A stretch of DNA of 64,000 nt from Symbiodinium sp. CCMP2592. Its lineage: Eukaryota; Sar; Dinophyceae; Suessiales; Symbiodiniaceae. This document shows, piece by piece, positions 49,962-61,314 of the stretch; the first letter of the stretch is position 1; each line of letters starts with the position of its first letter. The notes beneath the pieces were generated by a model. That model was given only the letters and a program-made list of their open reading frames with translations. It did no database searches and was not told the DNA's origin. The position numbers and the translations under genes are program-made. The DNA is taken from assembly GCA_905221615.1 (NCBI GenBank), contig CAJNDT010006005.1:1-64000 (forward strand), read 5' to 3'.

Positions 49962-51086
49962 CAAAAATCGGATGTGGTGGCCCTTCTCTCAAGCCAGCTA
50001 CCAGCAGCCGCCTGTAGGCAGTGCCTCACTGGTTTAAATCAAATCAGGTTGGCCCGTGGCCCCGCCTGCGATGTAAATTGGTGCTTTCTGACTCAACTTT
50101 ATGCTGGCACGGATGGCTTATCTGATGCTCTTCGTCTTGCCCACATGCACCGATGCTTTACGAAGATCTTGTCGAGCATGGCTTGGCTTGGTCGCAATGC
50201 TCGAAAGCTGCAGGCCTCTGCGACCACAGCCTCGGAGCTGCAGCGGCTCATCATGCAACAGCTGGAACTCGCGAAAGCATGCCGGGGAACAGAAGAGTGG
50301 GTCCCCAAATGCCACTTAGCTCTTCACCTGCCGCTGCGATTAGCGAAGCACGGCTCCCTGCAGTCTTGTTTTGTCCACGAGACAAAACACAAGATCGTGA
50401 AGAACGTAGGCAATCAAATCCCGGACGCCAGCAAAGCCTTCGAACAATCCATATAGAACGACGTCCTCTATGACCATGTAAATGCTTTGAAGAACGAAGC
50501 CTTGCTGCCCAACGAAGGTGTGCAGCTTCTGCAGCCAACCCGACCGGCCCCTCGCAAACTCGCTGACGAAATCCAGCAAGCTTTGCAGACTGGATTGGAA
50601 CTCGGGCAGCGCACAGGGGTAATTTCGCAGCAGTGCAAAGGACTTGGCATTCGACGACCACGAGAGCCAACATTTGGTTGGTCGGGTGGGATGCCACCAT
50701 GTGAGGGTCGGGATGCCTTGCTACTGCTACTCGCACATCACCTTCTGGAAACATGTGCACAGACTGATGTTCCGCGTAACGGAAGACGAGGTCGGTCGCT
50801 TTGGTGGAGACACGTCATATCAGAGACACCTGCAGCTTCATCCTTCAGGGCGACAGAGCCACCGTTTGCATTCCCTGATATGGAAAAATCATGCACTGCT
50901 GGCGAGCTTGCAGCCCTGGACGCTGCTTTAGTGAGGTGGCTATGTTTTATACACGTGCATACAAACTTGTTTTTCACAGTCGTTTTTCGTAGCTTCTTCT
51001 CCCTTCCAGCTGTTCAGGTGCATAGAAACATCGTTTTCACAGTCGGGCTCTTAACTCAACATAGTTGTACATATGACTTAATATGA
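49962..51086 (+). pseudogene. Decayed mobile-element-like gene (CACTA/DUF4218-like?)
   Basis: One frame is open from 49962 to 51086 except for a TAG at 50454-50456. Before the stop comes WVPKCHLALHLPLRLAKHGS, a CFVHETKHKIVK motif and AFEQSI. After it the same frame continues NDVLYDHVNALKNEALLPN. The match of spacing and style across the stop shows one damaged gene. Near 50640 the protein-like sequence moves to another frame (FDDHESQHLVGRVGCHHVRV, then FRVTEDEVGRFGGD) up to about 50931, implying a frameshift. The pattern H-x3-HLP, G, C-x-x-E-x-KH-x-x-VK recalls the DUF4218-type segment of CACTA transposases. I also associate such proteins with dinoflagellate repeats. Both are inference from motif shape. 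The N-terminal part is missing or unrecognisable. Confidence 0.55.
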
Positions 51087-51238
51087 CTTAATTAGACTTA
51101 GCTATACTGCCTATGTTGACTTTTCTTAACCCCACACCTCCGTTCAGCTAAGCCCGTTAACTCAGTGCAGAAGTTTTGTTTTTTAATAAACCACATAAAT
51201 AACGATCCTTCAAGTAGCAGCTAAGTAATTTTTTTGTA

Positions 51239-51270
51239 ACTCGTGCTCGACAAGTCAGACGAGGTTTGGG
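51239..51270. repeat. Dispersed 32-bp identical repeat, copy 2
   Basis: Identical to 43607-43638 and in the same orientation, preceded in both by a T-run and GT-A. It lies about 150 bases beyond the end of the open frame of the transposon-like pseudogene. It may be part of a shared mobile-element end. Confidence 0.9.
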
Positions 51271-52362
51271 GGAAAGCAGCAACGACTGTTGGTAGAACGC
51301 AGCGTGCGCACATTGACACACGCCCATTGGCGACGAAACGACTGTACAACTTGTCCACACTCACGTTCACAACTCTTTTCTCAGCTCAGGGCGACCAAGT
51401 GTTTTCTGCCATCAGACGGTTCTGTCACCCTTCATCCCACAAGCTCCTCCGCTCTTCCGCGGAGCAGAAGAGCTGCCCACCTCCAGCCCTGACACGGGCG
51501 CTCCTTGACGCTGAAGTGGAGCACAGCGTGCGCACGACGTGCACTATGTGCACAAGTCGACTCTACGGCAGCATCACCAGTGTAATGTAGGATACAAGCA
51601 AGTTAAGTAGATTACACCATTTGACAATCGTGTTTGCTCACATCTTAGTCCTAGCATCGCAGCCACACTGATGTCAAGGCCGAACCTTCTGGGGGACATG
51701 TCACGATAATGCTTATCACCATTGAACTTTAACCTCATCTCATCTTCATTATACAAACTTGAGCTCAATGACACAACTACGCAGACATGTCAAGATACTC
51801 TTTCTGCTCTCCTTCGTCCACGGCTGCAAAACGTCATTCTGTTTAACATGTTTGTGTATCAGCTTGTCTTGCGGTCAACCCAAACCAGTATATAACCTGC
51901 TTACAGATCTGCAACACAGAATAGCAGCACCGACGATATCTCGGTGTAAATATTGCTATCCGTCGTATTCCTAAGTATGACCAACAACTTCAATGCAATC
52001 TCCTGCTTGCATCTATCATAACTATCCCACTGATACTACTGAACACCAAAGGTAGAGCCCATTGACATGCCTACGCAATCTTCAACATCAGTCAATAGAA
52101 TAGAATCCGTATCAGCAAGAATGTTGGCGGTTGCCTTAAGTGCTGGTGGCAAAACGGTTTTGATACAGAAACGAACATTACACATCTATCGCGACAGCTT
52201 TGAAAGAATCTACATACTCCCTTAGTGCAGATGTAGACGACGCATGAAATGCAGCAAAGCCGTGCAATCGTGCTGTTTCGAAGGCTTGTTCCCCACCCTC
52301 GGTGTGGGGTTGTTAGATTTTACAGTCAGCTATTACTCCTCGCCCGCTGAGATTATATACCT
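51271..52362. other. No recognisable gene
   Basis: Short frames only (up to 115 codons, 51243-51590, beginning inside the dispersed repeat). AT-richer after 51590. Confidence 0.5.
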
Positions 52363-52664
52363 CCTGGAGCACTCAACCCCACAGGCTACCGTGAGAATAC
52401 CGTGAGAATCCCTGGAGTGCCCAAGCCCACAGACTTCCATGAGAATCCCTAGGAGTGCCCAACCCCACAGACTACCGTCTCAATCCCTGGAGTGCCCAAC
52501 CCCAGAGGCCACAGACTACCGTGAGAATCAGACTACCGCGAGAATCCCGGGACCCCACAGACTACCGTGAAAATCCTGGAGTGCCCAACCCCACACTACC
52601 GCGAGAATCCCTGGACTGCCCAACCCCACAGACTACCATGAGATTCCTTGGTGTGCCCAATTCC
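52363..52664. repeat. Degenerate minisatellite, ~36-bp unit, about eight copies
   Basis: The unit reads approximately CCCTGGAGTGCCCAACCCCA then CAGACTACCGTGAGAAT. Several copies are truncated, some to the GACTACCGYGAGAATC half, so spacing is irregular. The 85-codon plus-strand frame across it is an artefact. Confidence 0.9.
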
Positions 52665-55207
52665 AACTTTGGAATCTGCCGGGGCCTCGCAGCCTCGAGG
52701 CTTAATTCATAATGCATCGGACTCGTTTGTCACAAGCAGATTCGTACTCTTCTGTCAATTTGTACGTGCTGTACAAACACACTTGTTCCACACCTTAACC
52801 CCCATCACAACGCGTGTGAAACATCAGGCCTAATCTTGCTGTGTTGGGAATACCAGGGTTTTCGGCTGCAGCGTGGCGGCCCCGCGGGAGTGCTCGGGAA
52901 CACCAGGGTTTGAGGCTTAGGCTCGGGTTCTTTAAGTCTAAGGATTTGCGTGTAGGAAGGACAAGGCGCTAGGGTGGAGATGTTCGAAGTAAAATAATTT
53001 AGGCAACCCCCAAAAATATTTCATCGTCGCGATGCAACAGCTTTCCGGAAAATAATCGGCACGCAACTCAAGGGCTCCAGGCGAAAACAAAGACTTTTCG
53101 TGTTGACTGATCTTGATGATAAAACGAACCTTAAGTTGAATACGACCCTATATTCGAAACGTGTCGGAAAGCAGGTATGTCCGCAGGGGAGAAACAGGCG
53201 AGGTGCAAAGACCCCCCCACCACATTCTCAAACCAAACGATAAGACAGAAGCTGTGAAGCCCGTCTTCGCGGGCATAAGCCTGACATCTCAGCACATGCA
53301 CCCCAGCTTCAAGCTAACGCATCCACACGGGGTCGTCGTCAGAGTGTCCATGGACAGAGTGGGCCGCAAGCTTGGCAAGAAGTTCCAGCCGAAGGCCGAA
53401 GGCCCAAATTCGTAAGATAGTTTAAGTTCAGCATAAACTGCATCATGCGGTTTATTGACACAAGCATGGCCCAATGCTATTCGTGCAATGTTGTCCAAGT
53501 TCTCCAAACCACGAGGAGGCAAGCCATACCAAAAAATGAAGGCAGTCCCCAGCAGAGACCCTCCACTAGAAAGTCCAGGTCCCCGCCAAGCCGTGGAATC
53601 AAAGCTTCAATGTCAGGCCTCTTCAAGGTGGCCTGTTGTGCCTGCCGCTGTCAAGGAAATAGGTTGATGCTTCGGTGACTTCTGGTGGCCTTAGAACTGT
53701 GGGCAGAACGTCATGTCCACGCCAACGTATGTAACTTACGTAACCCTGTCACATGGATACCGAGGCCAGTGTGTCCGTTCCTTCTTACAGTGTTCCTTCA
53801 AGGCACGCCGTTGCAGCGAGTGTGTCTGGCACTGATCAGAAATCTCAGCCCGTGGATGCATACAACTCAGTTCACATCATGAATTAGTAGACAGCGGTGT
53901 CTTGCAAAAGGTCTAGTCTAGAAAGCGAACATCAGATGTATAACGCGCAAGGACCTTCTGATCAAATGATGAGGCGAGCATGATATCTCTTTCAAACGAA
54001 AGCTTACTGGACAAACAGCTTGGAGCGGAATATCGAGCTTCAAAATGCTCGAATATCATCCCTTACATCATTGCACCTACAAAAACCTCGATGGCGCGGT
54101 TCACCACGGCATCAGCATCTGCCATAACAAATGTATCGCCTAAAGCAGGAAATGACAGCTCAAACTTACAGCCTGCATCCTGCCTCTCATAGCAACTCCT
54201 ACCTCTCCCAGCTCGCCTTCTCAGCCTCTGCGATGGAAGAGCCACATGCAGAACGCTGCACCCTCACACTGCTTTGGTTCAATGTCAGGCCAGATCCTCG
54301 GCATACAGTCTGCTGCAGGACAGCCAAGCCTACACATGTCTGAGTCCGGGCCAAGTCTGCTTGAGTGCGCAACATGTCGACTGGCAGTTCTTTTTAAGGC
54401 TACTTCATGAAACAGTACGTGACAGCTTTGTTGACATCAAATCTAAGTGAGTGGCGAGCTAAGGAGTGCTCACGTCAGCGCACACATGCGCTCACCACGT
54501 GCAGTTCTGCTTGGGCTGGGCTTTAAAGCGCTGGCTCGACAAACCTTTCGCACTTCAGAAACAAAACAGCAACATCGCCAGAAACTCAACTTGTTCCCCC
54601 CAACCCGTCCGGAGGAAATGCATCAAACCTACATCCCTTAGCTACATGCCCGCAGCCTCAAACCCGGCGCACCTGAAGCCTAATTTCTTTTCACCAGGGA
54701 CTCTGAAGCCTAAATGACCCCTGAAACGTTCTCCTGGAAGGCTTGTTATCCAGTCCTACCCGGTCGCAGCCGATGCGCTTCTACTGCATACAATGCATTT
54801 AAAGCGATTTGAGTGCCAAGTCGTGGTAGCACACCTGCTGCGTTAAGGCGCTCCAGGCCAAAGGCCCAGACCATCCAGGTAGTCTCAAAATTGCGGTTCA
54901 TAGACTACTGCGCTACAGACAGCGATTGTTTTGCTGCAGGTTGCTGATGGCTCGAAAACAAGGCTAGCACCAAACATATCTAAATATGGTGTATCTAAGG
55001 GTTCCACCCGAGTGCTTATCACATTGTTCCGCATACCTTCAATGTCTGCTTTCCACTCCTCTCGTTTTTGCACCCCGCTCGTTGTTGTTTGCATTTGCAG
55101 CAGCTTGTTTTTACCTATCCCGTCCGCGTCCAGGCTCGTGGGTTAACCGTGGGATGAGGTTTTGAGAGCGGGAGCGGCGGTGGACCTGCAGTGAAGCCTG
55201 GTCTCGC
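52665..55207. other. No recognisable gene
   Basis: Frames up to 84 codons only. Two similar phrases (CACCAGGG...GAAGCCTAA) near 54670-54715 are the only repetition noticed. Confidence 0.5.
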
Positions 55208-55556
55208 CATCCCGAAAGGTGAACGAGAACAGAGCAACACCGCAGATGGGAGCATCTAGGCTAGTATTTCCAGACTACCGTAAGGTCTGCATGCCAAAGT
55301 CGAACACGAAAGCCGCTTGCAGGGATCACTATCCCAAAGTTACACGAAAACAGAGCAACACCATGGACGGGAGGCATGCCAAAGACGATCAAAGACGAAC
55401 ACAAAATGGCTCACCGTCCCAAAATTGAACGAGAAAGAACAGAACAAGACCATGCGTGGGTGTATCATAGTGTATCTAGACGAGCAGTTTCAAACTGCCG
55501 TAATCTGCATGCCAAGATCGAAAAAAGGCTTGCAGGAAGGCTTCCCAAAAATGTGA
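55208..55556. repeat. Degenerate tandem array, three copies plus a fragment
   Basis: Copies start at 55208, 55329, 55414 and 55541 (fragment). Shared landmarks: ATCCCAAAGGT/ATTGAACGA, AACAGAGCAACACC, a GGGAG/GGGTG-TCTA segment, CTGCCGTAA-TCTGCATGCCAA, then GCTTGCAGG. The second copy lacks the middle. Frames through it (up to 133 codons) are repeat shadows. Confidence 0.7.
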
Positions 55557-56457
55557 CGTCAAGGCAGTCGCGGCCCATCACGCCTCACAAGTATGCAGAC
55601 ATAGGCTTCAAGCATGAAGCGACCATCGGCATACTAATAGGGGGATCCGGGTCATGGTGCGAATGCGTGTTAATTGGAGAACATCATTCTGCTCTGATTG
55701 CGTGTGGGCCTGCTGAAGTCGAAGACCACTTTCATTACCAGCATGAACGTTTTTGTACCCAAACCTGCAGTGAATGAACAAATTGCTCCAACGATAAACC
55801 TCACATAGGAGTGAGAAGTGCGATCACTGCTGGAGCAGCTTTCTAAGCCGTTGTTCGACATGTCTTGAGGAAACGCTCGCCGTCTCCCTGCGGAAGAGGA
55901 CCGCATGTAAGCCCGAAATCAGGACTCGTGTGAAGGATGCTCAATGTAGCAATCACTGACAAGTGGAAATGGCAACACGTCCAAACCGTGAATCCTGAAG
56001 TGTTGGGACTTTGCAAAACCTTGCACTGATAAACAATACGAAAGATCACGTCCTGAACTGCAGAACAGGGGGTGGGCAAACTGCGCATGCCGGAGAGCGG
56101 AAGAGTATGCTCTTGACTACAAAGCTGTGGGAATTAATAACCGTAATGCTGAACAACGGAATAAATGCTAGACGGTGGAGGGCAGCAGACCCGAAACCCC
56201 AAAACGATTAGGAATAGCAAATCCGAGATACTAGAAAATCAGACTATCCACACCCACTACAAGACCTCTACGAACCTGTTGCAACAGCGCTAAACTCTGC
56301 GTTTGTCGAAAGCAAGCACAGCCTCGAAAATTAGGGACTCTTCCTGACAAATCACTTCCCCCATTTATTGAACCCCCCCTGACAACAAAACACTTTGGGG
56401 CCAATCCTCCCAAAATCATCCCTGCCTGTTTAAAACCTGGTTTGGATTAGGGGGGTC
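55557..56457. other. No recognisable gene
   Basis: Short frames on both strands, none recognisable. Confidence 0.5.
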
Positions 56458-56685
56458 CGGAGCAAGAGCAAACGTATAAGCAGGAGTGAGAGCAAGAACA
56501 ACAGCAAAAGCAAAGGCAAGAGCAAAAGCTGGAGTAACAGCACAAGCAAGAGTAAGAGCAACAGCAGAACGAAGAGCAGAAGCAACAGCAAGAGCAAGCG
56601 CAGGGGCGAGATGAACAGACGTACATAGCAAGAGCAGGAGAAAAACCGCACAGGAGCAAGAGCAAGAGAGAGTGAAAAAAGGTAT
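56458..56685. repeat. Degenerate (AGCAAG)n hexanucleotide array
   Basis: About 230 bases of variants of AGCAAGAGCAAA, AGCAGGAGC and AACAGC. The period is about 6, so all three minus-strand frames are open (Leu-, Ala/Leu- or Cys/Ser-rich), giving three false membrane-like proteins of 93-131 codons. Confidence 0.9.
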
Positions 56686-57889
56686 AAAATACACCCCAAT
56701 AATAACAACACTTTCCATCATTGGGGTGCAGGCCCCCTCCGTTTAACATTAGGAGGAAGATGAGGAAGGCATTGCTGCAACTTATACAGTCAGTAGAGAA
56801 CCCCAAATGTACGGGATGCACTTGTGCCCCCCAAACTCGCACACAGGCTCAAGACCCGAACAATCAAAGCAACACAAAACGCCAAGACGTCACCCGAAGA
56901 ATCAACTTATCTCAAAGCCAAGTACAATCCGTTGGCGGTGGTCGATCAGGATCAGTAGGATCCCACAAGGGGCCAGACACCTTGACGCAATGGTAGGTTG
57001 AATTCACCTCCCCTTTCCATTTGCCATCCGCCACTGCCCCACCAAACGCTTTGATTGTGCTGTAAATTGCACCCCTCCTTTATGGGCTTACTTGCTCAGG
57101 ATATGCGGACTGTTTTCTTTAGAGGGGCCAGTGCTCTGGGAACTGTCTTCTCTACTCATCTACTCGGCAGTCTCACGAAGAGAAGGAAGCACCCCATCCA
57201 CAACGCACACCTTGCTGCACCTAGTCTCCTTGAAGTACGATACCGTGTAATCGCCACGGCTATACCACTACCGCTGCTGCGACAAGTAGGGTTGCGCACA
57301 ATTGTCTGACTTGCAATTCAGTTTGGCTAAGTCCGTTTCTGGATCCACTATCTGGGTTTATAACCACCTCAAGTCGGCGAACTCGTCTCATAACTTCATC
57401 ATATGTTCTGGGAGTCAGGACACTTGCCAAGTAGAAGCGGCTGAACAGTTAAGGAACTGTTCCGGAACTTATAGATAGAGCGTATGGAGTTCCATTGAAA
57501 CACTGAAAGATTCAAGACAATGCGTCCCGTTCGCAAACTTTAGAGGCAGAGGTTGCTGGCATTGCATAGCAGAACTTGGTTCACAGCTCGGAGCTGGTGT
57601 TGTCAGAGGACAAAACGAAAGTGGGCGAAGGAAAAGCGGTTCAAAATGTTAAATCCAGCTAGCACGCACAGGGTGAAAGCACTCGAGAATAGTTTAGGCC
57701 AGCGAAAATCCAGTGCAATGCAACAAATACCGATATGCGTAGTTTCCATTGGAGCGGAGCACAGAAGCAGAAGTATTTTGTCATATTTTCTAGATCCAAA
57801 AGTTTTACCGTGCCGGACATCGTGCAGAATGGTGCTTCGAATCCGCAGCCAGCTTCAACAGTGGTACGTCAAGCCCAGCAGCATTTGCC
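56686..57889. other. No recognisable gene; one hairpin
   Basis: 57443-57462 is a perfect 8-base stem with a four-base loop (GAACAGTT, AAGG, AACTGTTC). Otherwise only chance-length frames, including the start of a 167-codon frame (57553-58056) that overlaps the next feature out of frame. Confidence 0.5.
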
Positions 57890-58477
57890 TTGCAGCGCTA
57901 CCTGGCTGCTGGCACAATGCAGTTGCAGTTAATCATGGAAGTGGATTTGAGTTGGGTGCCAACAAAAGTGACCTGCGGAGAGCGGTCGCAGCGACCGGTG
58001 ATACCGCTTGGGCGCGAGCGACGGTTCCAGATTGGATTTTGTTTCCCTGTACTTGACAGCGGAGATTTGCTCGATTTTGCAAGTTCCCGACTTGACTGTG
58101 GAAAGAAAAGCTGCTGCTTTTGGGTGCGCGGCTGGCGGTGGGCCGCCGCAACCCCGGCGAATACGCAGAAGCGCGGTTACTGGATGTCTGCGCTTGGACT
58201 GGGAGACATGAAGCACATGTCATGCGCTTGTTTACAAACATCCGTCCAGGATGACATGCGACATACCGAGACCAAAAACATACTCAAATGCTTGGTCTTC
58301 CTAGCAAATTTGATACGTTTATTCATGTTTCGCAGAAGCAAACGCATGCCTCAAAAACTGCATGCGGCGGCCACCAAATTTAGGTGCGAGAAACACGACA
58401 GGGAACAAACGAATCTCTGCGCTATTGTTTGCTGTAGTGGCCCAACACCATTTTTCATTCCTCATTGCGAAAGCTGA
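57890..58477 (+). CDS. Long open frame, unknown; may be chance
   Basis: 195 codons from a TTG; the first ATG is at 57917. The product is unrecognised. Its first two thirds (VDLSWVPTKVTCGERSQRPV and onward to about residue 110) have a moderate excess of G/C-ending codons and a globular composition. The last third is basic and Cys-rich. No signal peptide or membrane segment is evident. A 167-codon frame overlaps its first half. A run of this length is expected 0.3-0.6 times by chance in a window this size, so this is a weak call. Confidence 0.15.
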   Translation: MQRYLAAGTMQLQLIMEVDLSWVPTKVTCGERSQRPVIPLGRERRFQIGFCFPVLDSGDLLDFASSRLDCGKKSCCFWVRGWRWAAATPANTQKRGYWMSALGLGDMKHMSCACLQTSVQDDMRHTETKNILKCLVFLANLIRLFMFRRSKRMPQKLHAAATKFRCEKHDREQTNLCAIVCCSGPTPFFIPHCES

Positions 58478-60197
58478 AATCAACAAAAATGCAAAACCGA
58501 AATATCAAACCACCGAAAACCAGCTATGTATCTTACTGAACTTCCAGCTCAATAAATCGCAAGTCACATAAGTCCGTATGTATCGCTGCCCGTACCACCA
58601 CTACCACGATGACGACGACTGCTAGCCCTGCTGGTGGTAATCAGCATTGCATGTTGTGCTTCATGTTGTGACCAATATTCTTTGCATCATGCATGCAGTG
58701 ACAACTCTCATTCTTTGGGTTGCTGCAGTGTCAACATCTCGGCAGGCACTTGTGCTCAAGGCAGGTCTGTGTGTGCTAAGATGTTGCTCTCAAGCTTCCC
58801 GCACTTTCTGCAGCTTAGACACGAACATCTGCCCAACTGGCAATATGTAATTCCATTGATGGACACAGTGCAGGCTGACGCAGAGACACACGTTCAGGAG
58901 GTCCGGAACCTTTGGATTGGAAACGGCGGTTGGGGTGGTAGGTGCATGCTTGCAGAAATACAAGCAAATGTGCAACTTGGAATTACTAGTATTCCCTAAT
59001 TCGGGTCAACGAAAATGCTGTGCCATGCGTTGCCCGAGTCCAAAAGCCGGTTCAAACTTGACGGCTGCTAAGGAAGTCGTTACGCAGCCCTAGCTCGCAC
59101 AACGGCCGAATCCCTCCCAGTGATCTCGTTAGGTGACGGGCTGGAAATCTGCAGGTTTGACGCCCCACGCAAAGACGGTTCCGTTGTCTTCGCCATATCC
59201 AGACATACCTGCATTCCTGAGATCTGTGCAGGGTCGATGTACTGCTTGATTTACAGTCAATATATGAGGAGCTGCGAAACACGAAGAAAGTCGTGTCAGA
59301 TGCACGACTGATAACTCCAGCTGATCTCAATGCGGGTGGGCCTTCTAAGTCTGGAGAGAAATCTCTGGAACACGTCCCGCATCATCCTTTTATCCCCAAT
59401 GCAACCCAGCATGATCAAGAACATGCTTTGCGCCACCTGCGTAACCTCGGAACCTTCAAGTAAGAAAATGCGCATCTGGGGGCTGCGTCAAGTTGGCGAT
59501 CCCGCAATGCGCTCGCGAAATTAGATTCGTCGCGTACTGCACTCCATGACGGGGCCGAAATGCTCACAACTTCGTATGCGCATGGGCGAACTGGAACGGA
59601 AACCGTAGGCTGGGGGATCGTAGCATTATGTGGGCCACCAAGCCAAGCAAGACATGCCGATGCAGTGTAAGTAGGAGCGTCGAGAGCCGCGGAACATCGT
59701 AACTGTTAGCCGATCAGAACCACAGTGTTTACTTCATTGGCTACATAAGACTGAATGACCGAAACCCCCAAGCCGTCAAGCTGCACAATTCCAGGAACGT
59801 CGTCGCGAATGGTCTCATTACAGTTGGACTTCGTGAGCTGCAACCTGTAGTGATGCCTTAGAGCTGCCGGCAGGATCCTGCAAGTTCACTGACGTAACGG
59901 CATGCCCATGTCCCGATAGCCACAAAGTAGCAGAAAGCAATTGATTGAAACAAATGAACAAAGCGAATTCTCGTTTACACGGCTAACTGCATGCTTTCTT
60001 ACTGGCATATCTCTTTCCAATATTCAATCAGTCTGCTACAGTACTATTTGCCTGTTTTTATCATCGCATTTTCATTGTCATAACTGATATTTCCATGTTC
60101 GTTCACTTTATGTTCTTGTATTCTGCCAAGGGCTCGAATGGCCGCAGCAGCGCGGAACTATCGGTAGCCTCAGTGCCCATGGAAGGCACGCCTTCGC
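58478..60197. other. No recognisable gene
   Basis: Frames up to 121 codons (58634-58999) are unrecognised. 59940-60120 is AT-rich and ends just before the ubiquitin remnant. Confidence 0.5.
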
Positions 60198-60692
60198 CTG
60201 GTGCCGCGCTTGCGAGGCGGCATGCAAATCTTTGACAAGACCCTGACAGGCAAGACGATTACGTTGGACGTTGAGGCCAGTGGCACGTTCGACAATGTCA
60301 AGGCGAAGTCCCAAATGAAGGACCAGCAGCACCTGATCTGTGCTGGCAGGCAGTTTGAGGGCGGCCGTACTCTTTCGGATTACAACCTGCAGAAGGAATC
60401 GACCCTTCACTTGGCGCCGCACTTGCGAGGCGGCATGCAGATCTTTGTCAAGATCCTGACGCTCACCTTGGACGTTGGGGCCAGCGGCACGGTCGACAAT
60501 GTCAAGGCACAGTCCCAAGATAAGGCAGGCATCCCGCCGACCAGCAGCACCTGATCTTTGCTGGCAGGCAGTTTGAGTGCGGTCGTGCTCTTTCGGATTA
60601 TTACCTGCAGAAGGAATCGACCCTTCACTTGGCGCCGCACCTGCGAGGCGGCATGCAGATCTTTGTCAAGATCCTGACGCTCACCTTGGAAT
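60198..60692 (+). pseudogene. Polyubiquitin pseudogene, truncated at both ends
   Basis: Ubiquitin is the 76-residue protein modifier, often encoded as head-to-tail repeats. Here 60198-60221 encodes the last residues of a unit (LVPRLRGG). Unit 1 is 60222-60434 (71 codons); it lacks five residues (EGIPP region) and has many substitutions, including V5D and an APH replacement in the C-terminal tail. Unit 2 is 60435-60652; it lacks three residues after the KILT segment and has a 1-base deletion at about 60540 that brings a stop (TGA at 60552-60554). Unit 3 begins at 60653, has the same three-residue deletion as unit 2 and stops at about 60691, where alpha-tubulin sequence begins. Units end LRGG as in functional genes. 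Not functional: no start context, frameshifted, tail residues changed. Confidence 0.95.
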
Positions 60693-61314
60693 ACAGAGTC
60701 CCACACAAAATTGGTCCCATACCTACACATCCACTTCATGTTGACGTCCTATGCCTCGGTCATCTCGGCTGAGAAGGCTTACCTTGAGCAGCTGTCAGTG
60801 GTGGACATCACCATGTCCGCTTTCGAGCCGGCAGCCATGATGGTCAAGTGCGATCTACGCCAGTGCAAATACATGGCCTGCTGCATGACGTACCATGGCG
60901 ACGTCGTTCCGAAGGATGTGAATGCGGCATGGCGGCTACCATCGATGACCATCAACACCCGATGTACCATCCAATTTGTGGACTGGTGCCCCACCGGCTT
61001 CAAATGCGGGATTATCTACCAGTCGCTCACCGCGGTGCCCGGTGGTGTTTTAGCCAAGGTCATGCGTGAGTACACCACGATCTCGCACGGCACTGCCATC
61101 GCCGATGTGTTTTGCGAACCGATCACAAGTTTGACCTGATGTGCTCCAAGCTCGCCTTCGTCCACCACTACGTTGGAGAGGGTTTGGAAGAGGGCTCGTT
61201 CTCTGAGGCTTGCAGGGACTTGGCGGCCTTGGAGAAGGACTACGAAGAGGTTGGCATCGAAACGGCGCAGCTGAGGGCGAGAGAGGGGAAGAAGACTACG
61301 GCTACGAGTTCTGA
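60693..61314 (+). pseudogene. Alpha-tubulin pseudogene, C-terminal half only
   Basis: Alpha-tubulin forms microtubules with beta-tubulin and is normally about 450 residues. This copy starts at the TE-x-x-T-x-LVPY segment (about residue 253) and runs to the natural C-terminus, so the N-terminal GTP-binding half is missing. Clear family landmarks are [44 protein letters not shown] and [16 protein letters not shown]. Damage: a small insertion between NAA and TIQF (about 60931-60960); a 1-base loss near 61107 that moves the rest to the next frame; and another shift near 61270. After that shift the acidic tail EED-Y-GYEF and stop (61312-61314) read in a third frame. The frame also differs from the ubiquitin fused upstream. 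Substitutions such as [13 protein letters not shown] show long decay. Confidence 0.95.

Noticed and set aside
56416-56842. Leu-rich 'membrane proteins' on the minus strand
   Set aside because: All three frames of the same hexamer array are open. The hydrophobicity comes from the repeat.
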